Of a stretch of 64,000 nt of DNA, positions 25,931 through 34,670 are shown one piece after another. Position 1 is the first letter of the stretch, and each line of letters opens with the position of its first letter. Location of the stretch: assembly GCF_000730665.1 (NCBI RefSeq), contig NZ_BBIV01000018.1, forward strand, positions 79,503-143,502, written 5' to 3'. Made by a program: the position numbers and the translations under genes. The notes beneath the pieces were generated by a model. It worked only from the letters and a program-made list of their open reading frames with translations, was not told the origin of the DNA and searched no databases. This DNA is from Pseudomonas plecoglossicida NBRC 103162 = DSM 15088 (lineage in GTDB: Bacteria > Pseudomonadota > Gammaproteobacteria > Pseudomonadales > Pseudomonadaceae).

Positions 25931-25948
25931 GGGGCTTGCTAAAGCCCC
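25931..25948. terminator. Hairpin between convergent cassette and antiterminator genes
   Basis: Stem GGGGCTT / AAGCCCC with a four-base loop, in the 165-base gap after the 105-residue gene and before the end of the leftward Q-like gene. The T content downstream is weak on both strands, so termination is probable rather than certain. Confidence 0.55.
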
Positions 25949-25992
25949 CTACTTTCAGTCAGCCTCGAAACAAAGCAACTTCCATACTGACT

Positions 25993-26382
25993 TCAAGCTG
26001 CGACGCGTCTATCACTTACACAGCAGTCAATCCAAGCTGCGCCTGCCCTAACAAGCGCTCTCGCTTTTCCTTCGCTGATACCGTAGTGCTTGCCCACCCT
26101 CACCATCGGCCATTTGGCCCCGTAGTACAACCAGATAACATCACCCATTTGCTGATCGCGAACAGTAAGACGAGCTACTGCGTTATCTATGGCAAGGGCC
26201 CAGTCGTCGGTAATGCAATAGTTCTTGCTCGTCGAGGGCTGCGGCACCGCCTGGTGCATTAGGGCAAAGGTTGGCGACGTATAGCTTGGCATGCCCGCCC
26301 TATCCATCCGCCACCACCCCCACTGCTGCAGCAAATATTCGGTATCTCCCAATGGCCGCCCTGCTGGTTTTCGAATCATCAT
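25993..26382 (-). CDS. Phage antitermination Q-like protein (DUF1133 type)
   Basis: The 129-residue protein has the pattern of Pseudomonas phage antiterminators: GRPLGDTEYLLQQWGWWRMD, ITDDWALAIDNAVARLT, RDQQMGDVIWLYYGAKWPMVRVGKHYGISEGKARALVRAG and a final helix with AWIDCCV. The WPMVRVGKHYGISEGKAR stretch is a sigma-region-4-like helix-turn-helix. In such phages Q lets polymerase read through terminators into lysis and head genes. Here it is transcribed toward the holin, but the AT-rich cassette now lies between them. The start is four bases after the previous gene's stop. Confidence 0.75.
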   Translation of the reverse strand: MMIRKPAGRPLGDTEYLLQQWGWWRMDRAGMPSYTSPTFALMHQAVPQPSTSKNYCITDDWALAIDNAVARLTVRDQQMGDVIWLYYGAKWPMVRVGKHYGISEGKARALVRAGAAWIDCCVSDRRVAA

Positions 26383-26386
26383 GGTC

Positions 26387-26671
26387 TCAATCCCCTGTGT
26401 AATTTGTGCCGCCTACTCCCAGGCGGTTCGATTCTTGGTAATGCTGCTCCGGGCCACCTGCCTTGCATGGATTCTTTAGCCTGTCGATCTCGTTCTCTGC
26501 GTCTTGAAGCTTGAAACTCAGTTGCGTCACTAACTCGTCCATCGAAAGCACCAACCTGGAACCTTCGACGAGCCAACCTGAGCCGTTGCAATCCGCACAT
26601 ACCAATTCATAAAACACTCCCTTTACGACCGCCCTACCCCTGCAAACCGGACATTGAACCAGGTCAAGGAG
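26387..26671 (-). CDS. Small phage zinc-knuckle protein, 5' end fused to an integrase fragment
   Basis: This part of a 168-codon frame encodes two DnaJ-like Cys pairs (CPVCRGR and CADCNGSGW), then a helical segment (LVTQLSFKLQDAENEIDRLKN). Similar small zinc proteins precede Q genes in Pseudomonas prophages. The native start codon is not evident, because the frame runs without a stop into an integrase remnant upstream. The stop is four bases from the antiterminator start, so the two were probably one operon. Confidence 0.6.
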   Translation of the reverse strand, partial: LLDLVQCPVCRGRAVVKGVFYELVCADCNGSGWLVEGSRLVLSMDELVTQLSFKLQDAENEIDRLKNPCKAGGPEQHYQESNRLGVGGTNYTGD

Positions 26672-26815
26672 CCATGCCGTGCGCGCCACCTTGCGCAAGT
26701 CATGGCTCGACCATTCGCGGCTGGCCAAGCGACGGAACACCGACGCGGCCTGGCTGGCACTCATGGATTGCCCTTTGCGACCAGGGAACAGATATTTTCC
26801 GGTGGCAGTGACGCC
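26672..26815 (-). pseudogene. C-terminal fragment of a tyrosine recombinase (minus strand)
   Basis: The codons read GKYLFPGRKGQSMSASQAAS, then SREWSSHDLRKVARTAW, the region around the HxxR box (HDLR) of a phage integrase. The preceding catalytic Arg region and the following Tyr box are both missing. At its left end the frame passes into the zinc-knuckle protein. At its right end (about 26815) it abuts a different integrase on the opposite strand. Confidence 0.6.
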
Positions 26816-26819
26816 CATG

Positions 26820-27626
26820 GTGCTGAGGGAGGTGGTCGCAAGGACCGAATGGAAGAGCCCGACAGTCAAACGCGCCGCAATCGCCCGGGTCAAGGCGATG
26901 TTCCGCGCGGCGGTTTATGACGAAGTGGTGGACAGGAACCCGGCGGCGTCGATTCAACTGCCGCAGAAAAGTAAAAAACAAGTCGACCCGTGCACCGTTG
27001 AAGAGGCCGACGCCGTGATCGGATGGATGTACGCGAACTTCTCGCGGTGCAACCAGGTGTTCGCCGCTTTCTACGAGTTCGCGTTCTACACCGGCATGCG
27101 CACAGGCGAAATCATGGCCCTGCGTTGGGACGAGATTGACTTGGAAAAGAAGACCGCACACATCTGCCGGATCGTGGTTGAGAGGCAGGTCGTCGAGCGC
27201 ACCAAGACGAAGTACACCCGGACTGTCATGCTGAACAGCCGAGCCATCTCCGCGCTGGAAAGGGCCAAGGAGATCGCCCACTACCGGGCGGTCCAGAAGC
27301 GCCGGGTGTCGGCAACCTCTCCCTATGTGTTCCAACCTTCCGGGCGCTCGCCGCACATGAAAGGTCCAACCACACCAGGCGGTCACTTCAACGAGGCAGT
27401 GGAAAGTTTGGGCATTCGTTCAAGGCCCCAGTACAACTGCCGACACACCTATGCCACGATGTGCCTCATGTCTGGAATGAACCCCGCATTCATCGCTGGC
27501 CAACTTGGACACTCGGTGCAGGTCCTGCTCACCACCTACGCGAAATGGCTAAACTCTGCCAACGATTGGTCCGAATTGGCCAAGCTCGAAAGTGCGCTAA
27601 TTGGTACAGAATTGGTACAGGATTAA
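26820..27626 (+). pseudogene. Tyrosine-type site-specific integrase, 5'-truncated
   Basis: Homology starts at about codon 48 of the open frame (LREVVARTEWKSPTVKRAAIARVK) and runs through the full catalytic domain. The motifs are the Arg box TGMRTGEIMALRWDEID, a beta-hairpin Lys region (TKTKYTRTVML), the box YNCRHTYATM, GQLGHS and the nucleophile Tyr in LLTTYAKWL. The expected arm-binding domain is lacking, and an antisense fragment of another integrase stands in its place, so I treat it as inactive or impaired. Cys replaces the usual Leu before the RHT. A direct repeat ATTGGTACAG occurs at the 3' end. Confidence 0.75.
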
Positions 27627-27744
27627 ATTTCGTTCACGTTGCGCCCTTTAGATATAAGGCATTCGACAGCAGTTCAGCCATACTCCAGAATGCAAGCGTT
27701 TTTAGGGGGAAACCCTTGCACAGCCAACGACATACCAACTTTTA

Positions 27745-28683
27745 GTGAGCCTCAACGTGAAAACATCCCTGTCCATCCTCAGCCTGCTGCTGTTGCTCAC
27801 AGGAACTGCGACCCTCCCGTCGACCGCTGCTGCACAACCCCCGACCCAGGTTCAACGCGACCCTTCCAAGCTGCACCTGGCTTCCGGCAGCGCCCTGCTG
27901 ATCGACCTGAACACCAACCAGGAACTGTATTCGAGCCACGCCGACCGCGTGGTGCCCATTGCCTCGGTCACCAAGCTGATGACCGCGATGGTGGTGCTGG
28001 ATGCCAAGCAGCCCATGGACGAAATGCTCACCATGACCATTGCCAACAACCCGGACATGAAAGGTGTCTATTCCCGGGTGCGTCTTGGCAGCGAGCTCGA
28101 TCGCCGCGAGACCTTGCTGATCACGCTGATGTCGTCGGAAAACCGTGCTGCCACCACCCTGGCCAACCACTACCCCGGGGGCTATCCGGCGTTCATCAAG
28201 GCCATGAACGCCAAGGCCCGCAGCCTGGGCATGAGCCATACCCGCTATGTCGAGCCGACCGGCCTGTCGACGCAGAACGTGTCCACCGCACGCGACCTCG
28301 GCAAGCTGCTGATGGCTTCGCGCAAATACCCGCTGTTGAGCGAGCTGTCGACCACCCGCGAAAAGACCGTAGCGTTTCGCAAGCCCAACTACACGCTGGG
28401 CTTTCGCAACACCGACCACCTGGTCAACAAGAGCAACTGGGACATCAAGCTGACCAAGACCGGCTTCACCAATGAAGCAGGCCATTGCCTGGTGCTGTTG
28501 ACCCGCATGGACGACCGCCCAGTGGCCATGGTGATCCTCGACGCCTTCGGCAAGTACACCCACTTCGCCGATGCCAGCCGCATGCGCCAGTGGCTGGAAA
28601 CCGGCGCAGCCAAGCCGGCACCGGCGGTGGCGATGCAGTACAAGTCGGATCGGCAGACCAAGACCCGGCTGGCGACCGAGTAA
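27745..28683 (+). CDS. pbpG: D-alanyl-D-alanine endopeptidase (penicillin-binding protein 7)
   Basis: The 312-residue product has a signal peptide ([23 protein letters not shown]) and the three active-site motifs of low-molecular-weight PBPs: SxxK in [12 protein letters not shown], SxN in LMSSENRAA and KTG in [12 protein letters not shown]. It cleaves peptidoglycan cross-links in the periplasm. The start is uncertain: GTG 27745 opens the frame, and GTG 27757 (VKTSLSI) is equally plausible; neither has a strong ribosome site. It is the first core gene to the right of the integrase remnant. Confidence 0.93.
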   Translation: MSLNVKTSLSILSLLLLLTGTATLPSTAAAQPPTQVQRDPSKLHLASGSALLIDLNTNQELYSSHADRVVPIASVTKLMTAMVVLDAKQPMDEMLTMTIANNPDMKGVYSRVRLGSELDRRETLLITLMSSENRAATTLANHYPGGYPAFIKAMNAKARSLGMSHTRYVEPTGLSTQNVSTARDLGKLLMASRKYPLLSELSTTREKTVAFRKPNYTLGFRNTDHLVNKSNWDIKLTKTGFTNEAGHCLVLLTRMDDRPVAMVILDAFGKYTHFADASRMRQWLETGAAKPAPAVAMQYKSDRQTKTRLATE

Positions 28684-28708
28684 AACGCGGGATCGGGCTT
28701 GCCGGAGG

Positions 28709-28799
28709 CCCCATCACCGGCAAGCCGGCTCCCACAGTCAAGGCGCGGCTTTCGAAGCCTGTGGTGGACCTGTGGGAGCCGGCTTGCCGGCGATAGGGC
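28709..28799. repeat. Inverted pair of REP elements
   Basis: Two REP units in opposite orientation (28709-28736 and 28771-28799, core GCCGGCTTGCCGGCGAT) follow the pbpG stop. One substitution (ACCGG for GCCGG) is present in the left unit. The pair can fold into a cruciform and probably serves as the 3' boundary for both convergent genes. Confidence 0.8.
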
Positions 28800-28821
28800 A
28801 CCCCGCGCCTGCACGGCAAAC

Positions 28822-29250
28822 CTAGGCCTGGGTGCTGACCATCCCGCCAGCACTGTTGCCGCCGGTCTTCTGCAAGGCTTCGAGCAACTGCGCGGTAGCC
28901 TGCAGAATCTCGCCATTGAGCGTGGCGATGCTCGCCTGCTTGGCCCCTACCGCCGCCAGCTTGGACGTCTCGTCCATCTTCTGCGCCATCAGTGCCGCCA
29001 GCTGCTTCTGCTCCTCGACCAACTGCTGCTGCAGTTTCTTGATCATCTCACGCAGCTGCTTGATGTGCGCGGGCTCGCTACTCGCTTCGCTGCCCTGTGC
29101 GCCTTGCGCCTGGTCACTGCCGCGCAGCTTCGAGGTGTCGGCCTGAACGGTCTTGCCCTGGCCCTCTTCAACCTTCTCGGTCTCACTGGCCATAACAGCC
29201 GTAGGAGCCGGCGACACGGCGCCGATGGAGATTGCTGCAATACCTGTCAT
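28822..29250 (-). CDS. FlxA-like coiled-coil protein
   Basis: The 142-residue protein has an N-terminal low-complexity region, then a long coiled coil (HIKQLREMIKKLQQQLVEEQ, then KQLAALMAQKMDETSKLAAV), ending in Gly/Ser-rich sequence. The layout resembles FlxA-family proteins. No membrane segment is present. It stands alone, and its function is unknown. It was probably described first as a flagellar-regulon gene in enterobacteria, but no flagellar gene is nearby here. Confidence 0.6.
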   Translation of the reverse strand: MTGIAAISIGAVSPAPTAVMASETEKVEEGQGKTVQADTSKLRGSDQAQGAQGSEASSEPAHIKQLREMIKKLQQQLVEEQKQLAALMAQKMDETSKLAAVGAKQASIATLNGEILQATAQLLEALQKTGGNSAGGMVSTQA

Positions 29251-29398
29251 GTGTTTGTCCCTGCGTTGAAATGAGTCCTTGCGTTGGCCTTCCTATCGGC
29301 CGCCCTGTGCAGACCTTTAGTGCCAGCAGCCCCCCTCGCCATGACGCCTTGCCAGTTTTGTTGCGTCTTGAAACATCTGCTTGCACTTAACCTTGCAG

Positions 29399-29417
29399 GA
29401 TTTTCATTCTCATTCGT
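29399..29417. promoter_or_regulatory. Candidate Fur box upstream of the fpv operon
   Basis: GATTTTCATTCTCATTCGT contains the core CATTCTCATT and matches about 12 of 19 positions of the consensus Fur box read on the minus strand. It lies about 65 bases before the first fpv gene, a suitable promoter position, and iron control of this operon is known in P. aeruginosa. Confidence 0.45.
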
Positions 29418-29480
29418 CTTTATAAATGCAGCCCCAGCGGTTGGGCCTGTGCTCGACCCTCCTTTTCAGAAGACCGACCG

Positions 29481-30674
29481 ATGGCCAAATCACCGAAAAA
29501 ATCCAAGTCCAGATTGTGGTTCCTGGTCCACAGCTGGCTCGCCCTGCCGATCTGGTTCTTCGTGCTGATCGTCTGCTTCACCGGCATGCTCGCGGTGGTC
29601 AGCCAGGAAATCGTCTGGCTGGCCAACCCCGATGTGCGGGCCAGCAAGCCGGACGACAACGCCGAACGCCTGAGCTTCCAGCAAGTGCTCGATGCCCTGC
29701 ACAAGGCCGAACCGGACCTGGTGGTCCGCTCGCTGCGTCAGCCCGACGGCTCGCACTTCGCCCTCAATGCCGGCGTGACCTACCCCGATGGCAGCAGCCC
29801 CACGCTCTACGTGAACCCGTACACCGGAGCGATCCAGGGCAAGGTCCCGGACTTCAACTTCGAGGCCTTCACCCGTGCCCTGCATGGCTGGTGGCTGGTG
29901 CCCTTCACCAACGGTTTCAGCTGGGGCTGGTACCTGGTCTCGTTGCTCGGCCTGCCGATGCTGGCGTCGTTGGTGACGGGGCTGGTGGTGTACAAGAAAT
30001 TCTGGAAAGGGTTTTTCAAGCCGGTGCGCACCGGCCACGGGCCACGCATCTTCTGGGGCGACCTGCATCGCCTGGCCGGGGTCTGGTCGATCTGGTTCAT
30101 CGCGGTCATTTCCATCACCGGCACCTGGTTCCTGATCCAGGCCATCCTGTTCGACAACCACATCTCGATTTCCAGCGAACCGATCGTGCCGGTGATCGCC
30201 CGCGAGGACGTGCCGCAAACCGCCGATGGCAGCCCGGCGCCGCGCATCGACGTGGATGAGGCAGCGCGCCTGGCGGGCCTTGCGGTGCCGGGCCTTGAGG
30301 TCAACTTCATCATGCTGCCGGCCACCGCCTACAGCCATATCACCCTGGGCGGCCCCGGCTGGTACCCGCTGATGCTCCAGAGCGCCAGCGTCAACCCCTA
30401 CACCCGCAACGTCGACAGCCAGTTCGTGATCAGCGACCGCTCCACCCTGGAGTTCGTCACCGAGTCCATGCGACCGCTGCACACCGGCGACTTTGGCGGC
30501 CTGCCGATCAAGCTGATCTGGTTCTTCTTCGGCCTGGTCCTGACCCTGATGGTGTTCAGCGGCCTGCTGATCTGGACCAAGCGCACCGCCCAGGCCACCG
30601 CCGCCGCCCTCAAGCGCAGCGAGCGCACGCCACGCAAGGCCCACAGCGACACCACCGTGGAGATCCGCCCATGA
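29481..30674 (+). CDS. fpvG: Inner-membrane PepSY-type reductase of the pyoverdine-iron system
   Basis: The 397-residue PepSY_TM protein has four membrane helices (about 12-35, 155-180, 205-230, 335-360) with periplasmic PepSY domains between them. It carries conserved His residues in the helices (LVHSWLALPIW, LHGWWLVPF, GDLHRLAGVWS), as expected for haem ligands or an electron path. Gene order identifies it: the eight genes 29481-35536 match fpvG-H-J-K-C-D-E-F of P. aeruginosa, where FpvG reduces ferric iron in ferripyoverdine in the periplasm. Its stop overlaps the next start (ATGA). Confidence 0.82.
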   Translation: MAKSPKKSKSRLWFLVHSWLALPIWFFVLIVCFTGMLAVVSQEIVWLANPDVRASKPDDNAERLSFQQVLDALHKAEPDLVVRSLRQPDGSHFALNAGVTYPDGSSPTLYVNPYTGAIQGKVPDFNFEAFTRALHGWWLVPFTNGFSWGWYLVSLLGLPMLASLVTGLVVYKKFWKGFFKPVRTGHGPRIFWGDLHRLAGVWSIWFIAVISITGTWFLIQAILFDNHISISSEPIVPVIAREDVPQTADGSPAPRIDVDEAARLAGLAVPGLEVNFIMLPATAYSHITLGGPGWYPLMLQSASVNPYTRNVDSQFVISDRSTLEFVTESMRPLHTGDFGGLPIKLIWFFFGLVLTLMVFSGLLIWTKRTAQATAAALKRSERTPRKAHSDTTVEIRP

Positions 30675-31210
30675 GCCAGGCCCCTGCCCTGCCCGCCAGC
30701 CCGCTCAAGCAGTGGTGGCTGAAGTGGCGCTTCCACCTGAATATCCTGCTGATCCTCGTCCCGCTGGGCTTCATGCCCAAGTACTTTGCCGATGCCGCGC
30801 TGTTTCGCGGCGATGCTGGCCTGGGCGCCAACCCGATCAGCGACATCCAGGTCGGCCCCTACCGCCTCGACCTCGCCGAACTGCGCAACGAAGCCCCCCG
30901 CGCCGACGGCCCGGCCGGTTACTTCAAGAGCTTCAACGCCGCCCTGTGCAAGGCCTGCATCAATGATGTGAAGGCGGTCTACCTGCGCATCGGCAAGCCC
31001 CGCAGTCTGCGCGCCGCCGGCACCATCTTCTTCGGTGCGCCGTACCGCATGGGCACCAACCTGCCGATACCGCCCCGCACCCGGCCCGATGCCGAGGTGT
31101 GGATCACCATCGAAGGCTGGGATGGCAGCCTGCACCAGGCGTCGGTCCCTCTGGCCAAGGCGTCCCCCGCCACTGTGACCTGGCTCGAAAAACAAGGAGG
31201 CAAGAAATGA
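30671..31210 (+). CDS. fpvH: FpvH-like membrane-anchored protein
   Basis: The 179-residue protein has one N-terminal membrane segment (FHLNILLILVPLGFMPKYF) and a periplasmic domain with a CxxC motif (NAALCKACINDVKA). ATGA overlaps couple it to fpvG upstream and fpvJ downstream. In P. aeruginosa the FpvH, FpvJ and FpvK proteins form a complex with FpvG and assist iron reduction and release. The assignment rests on position, size and topology in the conserved eight-gene order. Confidence 0.75.
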   Translation: MSQAPALPASPLKQWWLKWRFHLNILLILVPLGFMPKYFADAALFRGDAGLGANPISDIQVGPYRLDLAELRNEAPRADGPAGYFKSFNAALCKACINDVKAVYLRIGKPRSLRAAGTIFFGAPYRMGTNLPIPPRTRPDAEVWITIEGWDGSLHQASVPLAKASPATVTWLEKQGGKK

Positions 31211-31527
31211 AGCACCTGATGCGCAGGTTCGCCCTGCCCCTGCTGGCCCTGGCTGCAAGCCCGGCGCTGGCCCATAACCCGATGTGCGAATGCGAAGAGG
31301 TCGCGGGCGGCGAGGTCAAATGCACCGGCGGTTTCTCCGATGGCAGCGGCGCGCCGGGGGTGACCCTGGATGTGATCGGCTACGACGAGCAAGTGCTGGT
31401 TGGTGGCAAGCTCGGCCAGGACTCGACCCTGACCTTCAAGCGCCCCGACGGCGAGTTCTACGTACTGTTCGACGCCGGCCCCGGGCACGTGGTGGAAGTC
31501 GACCATGCCGACATCGCGCAGCCATGA
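31207..31527 (+). CDS. fpvJ: FpvJ-like small periplasmic protein
   Basis: The 106-residue protein starts at ATG 31207 (overlapping the fpvH stop) with a cleavable signal peptide (FALPLLALAASPALA). The mature domain starts HNPMCECEEVAGGEVKCTGG, with three Cys and a His that could bind metal or haem. It is the third gene of the fpv operon and ends in an ATGA overlap with fpvK. A longer frame beginning at 31099 is not the gene. Confidence 0.75.
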   Translation: MKHLMRRFALPLLALAASPALAHNPMCECEEVAGGEVKCTGGFSDGSGAPGVTLDVIGYDEQVLVGGKLGQDSTLTFKRPDGEFYVLFDAGPGHVVEVDHADIAQP

Positions 31528-32108
31528 GCGGCCCGAGCCCCAGCCGTACCCAGGTGGTACGCCCCGCCGGTGCCGGGCATGAAACCCTTTATGTGCTGCT
31601 GGTCAGCCTGCTGATCCTCGCTGTTGCCAGCTCTGTGGTGCTGCTGCGTGGCGAGCGTGAGGACGAACAGGCCATCGCCAGCCACCAGATCGATGCGCGC
31701 CGCGACCTCAGCGCCGCCGAGCAGGGCATCTACACCGACCTGCGGGTGGCGTTCGACGAGATCCAGCTATTGCGCGAAGAAAACGCCGAAGTGCCCGCCG
31801 TGGACGCGCTGGCCGAAGAAGGCCTGCCGCCGTTCGTGGTGGACGCCGGCAGCCAGAGCCGGGGGCGCCACCAGTGGTCGTGGCTGCCGACCGGCGCCTA
31901 CCTGGGCCTGAGCCAGGCGCCGGCGATCGCCGGCAGCTTTCTGCTGATCTTGCCGGGCGACGGCAACGGCCAGGCCGATGTCTGGCTACGCCGTGACAGC
32001 GCGGCGCTGGCCCCGGACGACCTCGGCCAGGCTGCGCTGATCGCGGCGGGCTGGCAGCAGGTTGTCAGCCATTACGACGCCGGGGTCACCCGCGAACACC
32101 GTCACTGA
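31524..32108 (+). CDS. fpvK: FpvK-like inner-membrane protein
   Basis: The 194-residue product (ATG 31524) has one membrane helix near the N-terminus (ETLYVLLVSLLILAVASSVVLL) and a periplasmic alpha/beta domain with DRR-like helices and WLPTGAYLGLS. It occupies the fpvK position, between FpvJ and the ABC transporter genes, and is 17 bases from fpvC. It has no enzymatic motif. Confidence 0.73.
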   Translation: MSGPSPSRTQVVRPAGAGHETLYVLLVSLLILAVASSVVLLRGEREDEQAIASHQIDARRDLSAAEQGIYTDLRVAFDEIQLLREENAEVPAVDALAEEGLPPFVVDAGSQSRGRHQWSWLPTGAYLGLSQAPAIAGSFLLILPGDGNGQADVWLRRDSAALAPDDLGQAALIAAGWQQVVSHYDAGVTREHRH

Positions 32109-32125
32109 ACTCAAGGAATTTCTTC

Positions 32126-33028
32126 ATGTTCCGTTCCGCCCTCGCCCTGCTGCTGGCCTGCGCCTTCCCCGTGCTGGCCCTGGCCGATACCGGCAAACCC
32201 CTGCGCATCGGTATCACCCTGCACCCTTACTACAGCTACGTGAGCAACATCGTCGGCGACAAGGCCGAAGTGGTACCGCTGATCCCGGCGGGCTTCAACC
32301 CGCACGCCTACGAGCCACGGGCCGAGGACATCAAGCGCATCGGCACCCTGGACGTGGTGGTGCTCAACGGCGTCGGCCATGACGACTTCGCCGACCGCAT
32401 GATCGCCGCCAGCGAAAAGCCCGACATCAAGACCATCGAGGCCAACCAGAACGTGCCACTGCTGGCGGCCACCGGCATCGCCGCCCGCGGCGCCGGCAAG
32501 GTGGTCAACCCGCACACCTTCCTGTCGATCAGCACCACCATCGCCCAGGTCAACAACATCGCCCGCGAACTGGGCAAGCTCGACCCGGACAACGCCAAGT
32601 TCTACACGCAGAACGCCCGGGCCTATGCCAAGCGCCTGCGCGCCCTGCGCGCCGAGGCCCTGGCCAAGGTCAGCGAAGCACCCGATGCCACCTTCCGCGT
32701 GGCCACCATCCACGCCGCCTACGACTACCTGGTGCGCGACTTCGGCCTGGAAGTGACCGCGGTGGTCGAGCCGGCCCACGGTATCGAGCCGAGCCCGGCA
32801 CAACTGAAGAAGACCATCGACCAGCTCAAGGCGCTGGACGTCAAGGTGATCTTCTCGGAGATGGATTTCCCCTCGGCCTATGTCGAGACCATCCAGCGCG
32901 AATCCGGCGTACGCCTGTACCCGCTGACGCACATTTCCTATGGCGAATACACCCAGGACAAGTACGAAGTGGAGATGAAGCGCAACCTCGACACCGTGGT
33001 CCGCGCCATCCAGGAGAACCGCGCATGA
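32126..33028 (+). CDS. fpvC: Periplasmic metal-binding protein of the FpvCDEF ABC system
   Basis: The 300-residue cluster A-I (ZnuA/TroA-like) binding protein has a signal peptide (LALLLACAFPVLA) and metal-site residues in the family pattern: His in TLHPYYSY, His in GFNPHAYEPR, His in NPHTFLSI and Asp/Glu near SEMDFPS. In P. aeruginosa FpvC binds iron released from pyoverdine, and FpvF binds the siderophore. The stop overlaps fpvD by four bases. An independent zinc or manganese role is possible in principle, but the operon context argues for iron. Confidence 0.85.
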   Translation: MFRSALALLLACAFPVLALADTGKPLRIGITLHPYYSYVSNIVGDKAEVVPLIPAGFNPHAYEPRAEDIKRIGTLDVVVLNGVGHDDFADRMIAASEKPDIKTIEANQNVPLLAATGIAARGAGKVVNPHTFLSISTTIAQVNNIARELGKLDPDNAKFYTQNARAYAKRLRALRAEALAKVSEAPDATFRVATIHAAYDYLVRDFGLEVTAVVEPAHGIEPSPAQLKKTIDQLKALDVKVIFSEMDFPSAYVETIQRESGVRLYPLTHISYGEYTQDKYEVEMKRNLDTVVRAIQENRA

Positions 33029-33774
33029 CCGCCGCCGCCCACCTTGTCACGCCCGGTGGCCCACGCATCGACTTTGCCGGCATCGACCTGACCCTGGGCC
33101 GCACGCGCATCCTCGAACAGGTCAGCTTCAGCGTCGCCGCCGGCAGCGTGCATGCCATCGTCGGGCCCAATGGCGGGGGCAAGAGTTCGCTGATCAAGAC
33201 CCTGCTCGGGCAGATGCCGCACCAGGGCCAGCTGACCCTGCACTGGCCCGGCGAGCGCCAGGTAGTCGGCTACGTCCCCCAGGCGCTGGAGTTCGACCGT
33301 GGCCTGCCGATGACCGTGGACGACTTCATGGCTGCCATGTGCCAACGGCGCCCGGCCTTCCTTGGCCTGTCGCGCCACGTGCGTCCGGCCGTGGACGCAG
33401 CGCTGGCGCAGGTGGGCATGCTCGACAAACGCAAGCGGCGCATGGGCGCGCTGTCCGGAGGCGAGCGCCAGCGCGTGCTGCTGGCCCAGGGCCTGATCCC
33501 CGAGCCGCAGTTGCTGGTGCTCGACGAGCCCATGTCGGCCCTCGATGAAGCCGGCATCCAGGTGTTCGAGCAGCTGTTGCTGAGCTGGCGCCTGGCCGGC
33601 ACCACCGTGCTGTGGATCGAACATGACCTGGAGGCGGTCTTGCGCCTGGCCGACCGGGTCACAGGGCTGAGCCGCCGGGTGCTGTTCGACGCCCCACCCG
33701 CCCAGGCCCTGACCCCCGAGCGCCTGCTCGGCCTGTTCTCCGTCAACCCGCGCAGCGAGAGCCTTGCCCGATGA
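33025..33774 (+). CDS. fpvD: ABC transporter ATP-binding protein FpvD
   Basis: The 249-residue ATPase has Walker A GPNGGGKSSL, signature LSGGERQRVLLAQGL, Walker B LLVLDEPMSALDE and the switch His in LWIEHDLEAV. It belongs to the metal-type ABC importers. Four-base overlaps link it to the binding-protein gene before and the permease after. Confidence 0.9.
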   Translation: MTAAAHLVTPGGPRIDFAGIDLTLGRTRILEQVSFSVAAGSVHAIVGPNGGGKSSLIKTLLGQMPHQGQLTLHWPGERQVVGYVPQALEFDRGLPMTVDDFMAAMCQRRPAFLGLSRHVRPAVDAALAQVGMLDKRKRRMGALSGGERQRVLLAQGLIPEPQLLVLDEPMSALDEAGIQVFEQLLLSWRLAGTTVLWIEHDLEAVLRLADRVTGLSRRVLFDAPPAQALTPERLLGLFSVNPRSESLAR

Positions 33775-34670
33775 GCTATGAAGCATTTCGCCAACTGGTC
33801 CAGGAATGGGCCAGTGCTGGCTACCTGCCGGAGGCACTGGCCTACGGCTTCGTGATCAACGCGCTGCTGGCCGGGTTGATGATCGGCCCGGTGCTGGGCG
33901 GGCTGGGCACCCTGGTGGTGGTCAAGCGCTTTGCCTTCTTCTCCGAGGCCGTCGGCCATGCCGCACTCACCGGCGTTGCCATCGGCATCCTGCTCGGCGA
34001 GCCGTACACCGGCCCGTATGGCAGCCTGTTCGGCTACTGCCTGCTGTTCGGCCTCCTGCTCAACTTCCTGCGCAACCGCACCGGGCTGTCGCCGGACACG
34101 CTGATCGGCGTGTTCCTTTCGGTGTCGCTGGCACTTGGCGCCAGCCTGCTGCTGATGCTGGCCGGCAAGATCAACGTGCACATCCTCGAGAACGTGCTGT
34201 TCGGTTCGGTGCTGACCGTCAGCGCCCAGGACCTGGTGGTGCTGGGCATCGTCGCGGTGCTGGTGCTGGCATTGGCCCTGCCGCTGTACAACCGCATCAT
34301 GCTGGCCAGCTTCAACCCGCAGCTGGCGGCGGTGCGCGGGGTGGCGGTGAAGACCCTGGACTACCTGTTCGTGGTGCTGGTGACCCTGGTCACCGTGGCC
34401 TCGGTGAAGGTGATCGGGGCGATCCTGGTCGGTGCCCTGCTGGTGATTCCGGCCGCTGCCGCACGGCTGGTCAGCCAGTCGCTCAAGGGGTTTTTCTTCA
34501 TCGCGGTGCTGATCGCCACCTTGAGCACGTTGCTGGGCATCCTGCTGCCGATCATGTTCGACCTGCCAGTACCGTCCGGCGCCGCGATCATCCTGGTGGC
34601 GGGTATCTGCTTCGCCCTCGCCGCCCTGGCCCGCGCACTCGTTCCACGCCTGCAAGGAAACCCGGCATGA
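33771..34670 (+). CDS. fpvE: ABC transporter permease FpvE
   Basis: The 299-residue ABC-3 family permease has about eight membrane helices. It has family sequences such as GGLGTLVVVKRFAFFSEAVGHAALTG and VKVIGAILVGALLVIPAAAAR. It pairs with FpvD and belongs to the iron-release importer. Overlaps of four bases occur at both ends. Confidence 0.9.
   Translation: MSYEAFRQLVQEWASAGYLPEALAYGFVINALLAGLMIGPVLGGLGTLVVVKRFAFFSEAVGHAALTGVAIGILLGEPYTGPYGSLFGYCLLFGLLLNFLRNRTGLSPDTLIGVFLSVSLALGASLLLMLAGKINVHILENVLFGSVLTVSAQDLVVLGIVAVLVLALALPLYNRIMLASFNPQLAAVRGVAVKTLDYLFVVLVTLVTVASVKVIGAILVGALLVIPAAAARLVSQSLKGFFFIAVLIATLSTLLGILLPIMFDLPVPSGAAIILVAGICFALAALARALVPRLQGNPA

Noticed and set aside
27600..27744. 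tRNA gene as integration target next to the integrase remnant
   Set aside because: No tRNA cloverleaf or anticodon arm could be found in the flank.
29399..34670. Reading the ABC transporter as a zinc (Znu) system
   Set aside because: The linked PepSY reductase, FpvH/J/K-like genes and the second binding protein match the pyoverdine-iron operon, and the upstream box resembles Fur rather than Zur.
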